This document shows, piece by piece, positions 46,374-48,268 of a stretch of 48,268 nt of DNA (within the stretch, counting starts at the first letter, position 1; every line of letters begins with the position of its first letter). The stretch covers positions 1-48,268 of the forward strand of contig NZ_JADEWN010000049.1 of NCBI RefSeq assembly GCF_015207655.1, written 5' to 3'. The position numbers were made by a program, and so were the translations under genes. The notes beneath the pieces are model-generated. The model searched no databases. It saw only the letters and a program-made list of their open reading frames with translations, and was not told the DNA's origin. Origin of the DNA: Gloeocapsopsis crepidinum LEGE 06123 (GTDB lineage: Bacteria; Cyanobacteriota; Cyanobacteriia; Cyanobacteriales; Chroococcidiopsidaceae).

Positions 46374-47660
46374 ATGAATGCTGTAAAATTCCCATTTATC
46401 TCACAACATTTTCGTTGGAAGGAAGCTGTAGTAACTACTTTGTTGGGATGGGTACCCCTGTCAGTAGGTAGAGCATTAAGAAGACGAACTTATAGTAGTA
46501 TTTTTGCGCAATTTGGGAATTCAGTACAGATTAAAACTGGAGTTGAACTGATTCATACGAGTAGAATTGAAATTGGTAATGGGGTAAGAATTGATCGAGG
46601 GGTTTGCTTACGAAATACAGGTCAAAATAGTAGAATTCGGCTAAGAGATTTTGTCAAGATTGATTTAGGAGTTATTATCAAAACCCATAAGAGTGGTGAT
46701 ATAGAGATTGGTAATAACACTTATGTTGGTCCTTACACCTGTCTGTCGGGTAACTATATCAAAATTGGTAGAGATTGCCGAATTGCTTCTCATTTAGGTA
46801 TTTATGCTAATAATCATAACTTTGGCGATCCCAACCGTACAATTAGAGGGCAGGGAAGCAGTTACAAGGGGATCGTCATTGAAGATAATTGTTGGCTGGG
46901 TAGTGGGGTTAAAGTATTAGATGGGGTTACTGTTGGTCAAGGTAGTGTAATTGGTGCAGGTGCTGTTGTTACTAAAAACATTCCTCCTTACTCTGTTGCT
47001 GTTGGTGTACCTGCCAGGGTGATTAAAAATCGTAGAACACAAGAACAGACAACAACATCTCAGGTATCAAAGGAAAACACAGATAATGACGATAACCTAA
47101 CTGTTTGTTCGGATACCAATATGGTCGAGACAGAGAATACTCACCATAAAGCCCAACAGTTAGTTCAGAAAGATACTGACTTGAGAAATTCAATGCTTGA
47201 AACCCCGCTATATCAGCTACTTAATGGAATGCGTCAAATTGTAAATATGGACACTGCTACAGTTTTACTGCAAACTCAAGATAAGGAGCAGTTAGCAGTG
47301 CATACTTCTATTGGGTTAGAAGATGAGATTACAGCAGGAATTAGAATCCCTCTGAGGCAAGGCTTTGCTGGTCGTATTGCTGCTGAGTGCCAGTTGATGA
47401 TTGTAGAAGATTTGTCCACAATTGAGGTTGTGAGTCCTATTCTCCGCAATAAGGGATTACATTCAATGCTTGGCATTCCCTTGCAAGCAGAAGGTGAAGT
47501 CCTTGGAGTGTTTCATGTCGGTAGCTATGTTTCGCGTAAGTTTACTAGAGACGAAGTGAAGCTTCTCGAATATTTTGCTAACTGTCTTGGCTTTGCGATC
47601 GCTCATGCAGAAGGACTTATAATTCCCTTATGGAAACATCAAGTAGTACCTCAAACTTAG
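46374..47660 (+). CDS. Hexapeptide (left-handed beta-helix) acyltransferase fused to a GAF domain
   Basis: The 428-residue protein joins two parts. Residues about 45-220 are hexapeptide repeats of the O-acetyltransferase type: IEIGNGVRIDRGVCLRNTG, then DIEIGNNTYVGPYTCLSGNY, YANNHNFGDP holding the likely catalytic His, and IGAGAVVTKNIPPYSVAVGV at the end of the helix. A polar linker of about 50 residues follows. Residues about 270-415 form a GAF domain (LLNGMRQIVNMDTATVLLQT, then GFAGRIAAECQLMIVEDLST, then MLGIPLQAEGEVLGVFHVGS). No Cys-His bilin motif is present, so a light role is unlikely. The first half should transfer an acetyl or similar group to a sugar; the GAF half may sense a small molecule or redox state. 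The combination is unusual. Confidence 0.85.
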   Translation: MNAVKFPFISQHFRWKEAVVTTLLGWVPLSVGRALRRRTYSSIFAQFGNSVQIKTGVELIHTSRIEIGNGVRIDRGVCLRNTGQNSRIRLRDFVKIDLGVIIKTHKSGDIEIGNNTYVGPYTCLSGNYIKIGRDCRIASHLGIYANNHNFGDPNRTIRGQGSSYKGIVIEDNCWLGSGVKVLDGVTVGQGSVIGAGAVVTKNIPPYSVAVGVPARVIKNRRTQEQTTTSQVSKENTDNDDNLTVCSDTNMVETENTHHKAQQLVQKDTDLRNSMLETPLYQLLNGMRQIVNMDTATVLLQTQDKEQLAVHTSIGLEDEITAGIRIPLRQGFAGRIAAECQLMIVEDLSTIEVVSPILRNKGLHSMLGIPLQAEGEVLGVFHVGSYVSRKFTRDEVKLLEYFANCLGFAIAHAEGLIIPLWKHQVVPQT

Positions 47661-48141
47661 TTTTAAGTCAAGAATTTTAATCTAAATAGATTTACTGTCT
47701 ACATACTTTTCAAAAAAAGACTTTATCTATCGTTTATAGTGTAGATCAATCTGAGCATCTTTATTAAAGATGTCTACTGACTGAGTAAGAATAAGTTAAA
47801 AGCAATCGATAGTTAACTAACATCACTTTTATAAACCCCCTGATTCCATGCTGCTTGCTATAAAGAGGGAAATCTTCGCAACACAGTTATTTCCTAAAAT
47901 TGGGGGACTTTGAAAGGTTTGGTTTTTCCTGCCCCCTCTCAGTTTCCCCAGTCCTAGAGAAGAAGATAAGTAAAAATGACTATTCAGAGAGATAGGGGGT
48001 AAATCATACTCCTCTTCAGTAACGCCTAGCAATTAACCTAAATACAACTCAAGATAGCTAGAGTTTTTATTCTGTTTATGTAATAGAAAGATAAAACAAC
48101 AATAGGTTTTTAAAAATTTATTGTTGTAATACTAATGCATA
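47661..48141. other. Intergenic region with repeat-like G/C runs
   Basis: About 480 bases between the acyltransferase gene and the right IS630 end. The stretch 47830-48000 has several short G or C runs (CCCCCTG, TTGGGGGAC, TGCCCCCTCTC, AGGGGGT) typical of degenerate intergenic repeats of cyanobacteria. The 67-codon frame on the minus strand here is not supported by composition or a ribosome binding site. Confidence 0.45.
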
Positions 48142-48173
48142 TACAGCCTATTGCAGTTTTATGAGGCACAGTA
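48142..48173 (+). repeat. Terminal inverted repeat of the right IS630 copy (3' end)
   Basis: The sequence TACAGCCTATTGCAGTTTTA and then TGAGGCACAGTA matches the inverted end at 127-94 at 29 of 32 positions. A TA precedes it (GCATA), as expected for TA-targeted insertion. The transposase stop codon lies within this repeat. Confidence 0.75.
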
Positions 48174-48268
48174 GCAACAGTGAGTAAACCAGTTTTTCAA
48201 ATGCACGGGATTAATTAAATCGAGTGCAGTGGCAATGAGAAGATCAACCCTGAATGCAGTAGTTGGGG
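48159..48268 (-). CDS. IS630-family transposase, C-terminal fragment cut by the window edge
   Basis: On the minus strand the frame ends with TALDLINPVHLKNWFTHCCY and CAS before TAA at 48161-48159. This is the typical C-terminal end of cyanobacterial IS630 transposases, with the WFxHCxYC pattern. Only 36 codons are in the window. The strand is the same as that of the fragment at 1-71, so the two copies are in direct orientation relative to each other. Confidence 0.82.
   Translation of the reverse strand, partial: PTTAFRVDLLIATALDLINPVHLKNWFTHCCYCAS

Noticed and set aside
46374-47660. GAF domain of the acyltransferase as a light sensor
   Set aside because: It lacks the DXCF and Cys-His motifs seen in the three receptors, so bilin binding is not supported.
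47829-48032. 67-codon frame on the minus strand near the right IS630 end
   Set aside because: It runs through repeat-like G and C runs and reads as translated repeat.

Overview
The window looks like a piece of a cyanobacterial chromosome. The evidence is the many copies of the HIP1 octamer GCGATCGC, a light-dependent protochlorophyllide reductase, a PAM68-type photosystem II assembly protein, cyanophycin genes and a PixGHIJL-type phototaxis locus. G+C looks moderate, roughly 40%. The style fits a Chroococcidiopsis/Gloeocapsopsis-like lineage, but I cannot prove a genus. Both window edges lie inside IS630-family transposase genes, so this may be a contig that stops at repeats, or a segment between two IS copies.

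Layout. (1) 1-1311: a 5' IS630 fragment, a broken gene next to it, and an intact D12-class N6-adenine methyltransferase. (2) 1653-6296: a small Mo-nitro_C-like protein, a secreted TPR protein paired with a SAM methyltransferase, and several very small ORFs. (3) 6390-12934: housekeeping genes, namely an HtrA-type protease, TyrA, a conserved cyanobacterial protein, a secreted Ser/Arg/Gly-rich protein, DAHP synthase, and the rpsO-PAM68 pair. (4) 13008-20548: a nitrogen and carbon storage block. Cyanophycinase and a CphA2-type cyanophycin synthetase, with a conserved-looking 72-aa protein between them, are bracketed by two paralogous GH13 enzymes in the same orientation. (5) 21070-23434: a gamma-glutamylcyclotransferase-like protein, LPOR and a universal stress protein. 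(6) 24312-40816: a large chemotaxis-like operon in the order PixG, PixH, PixI, three PixJ-like receptors, PixL, extra CheW, GAF-PAS protein. (7) 41068-47660: oligopeptidase A, a DUF1824 protein, a lumenal pentapeptide-repeat protein, a GT4 glycosyltransferase and a hexapeptide acyltransferase fused to a GAF domain. (8) 48142-48268: the 3' end of a second IS630 copy.

How the parts work together. The 16.5-kb signalling operon has the same gene order as the Synechocystis pix/tax1 positive-phototaxis system, but with three full receptors. Each receptor has one cyanobacteriochrome GAF with both the DPCF and the canonical Cys-His motifs, so each probably senses light. Two share one type of periplasmic sensor region and the first has another. 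All would feed one PixL hybrid CheA that drives PixG/PixH on type IV pili. The cyanophycin block fits dipeptide-based remobilisation of stored nitrogen (CphA2) with glucan turnover nearby.

The strongest candidates for something new are the triple light-receptor array with divergent signalling tips, the GH13 pair around the cyanophycin genes, and the acyltransferase-GAF fusion.
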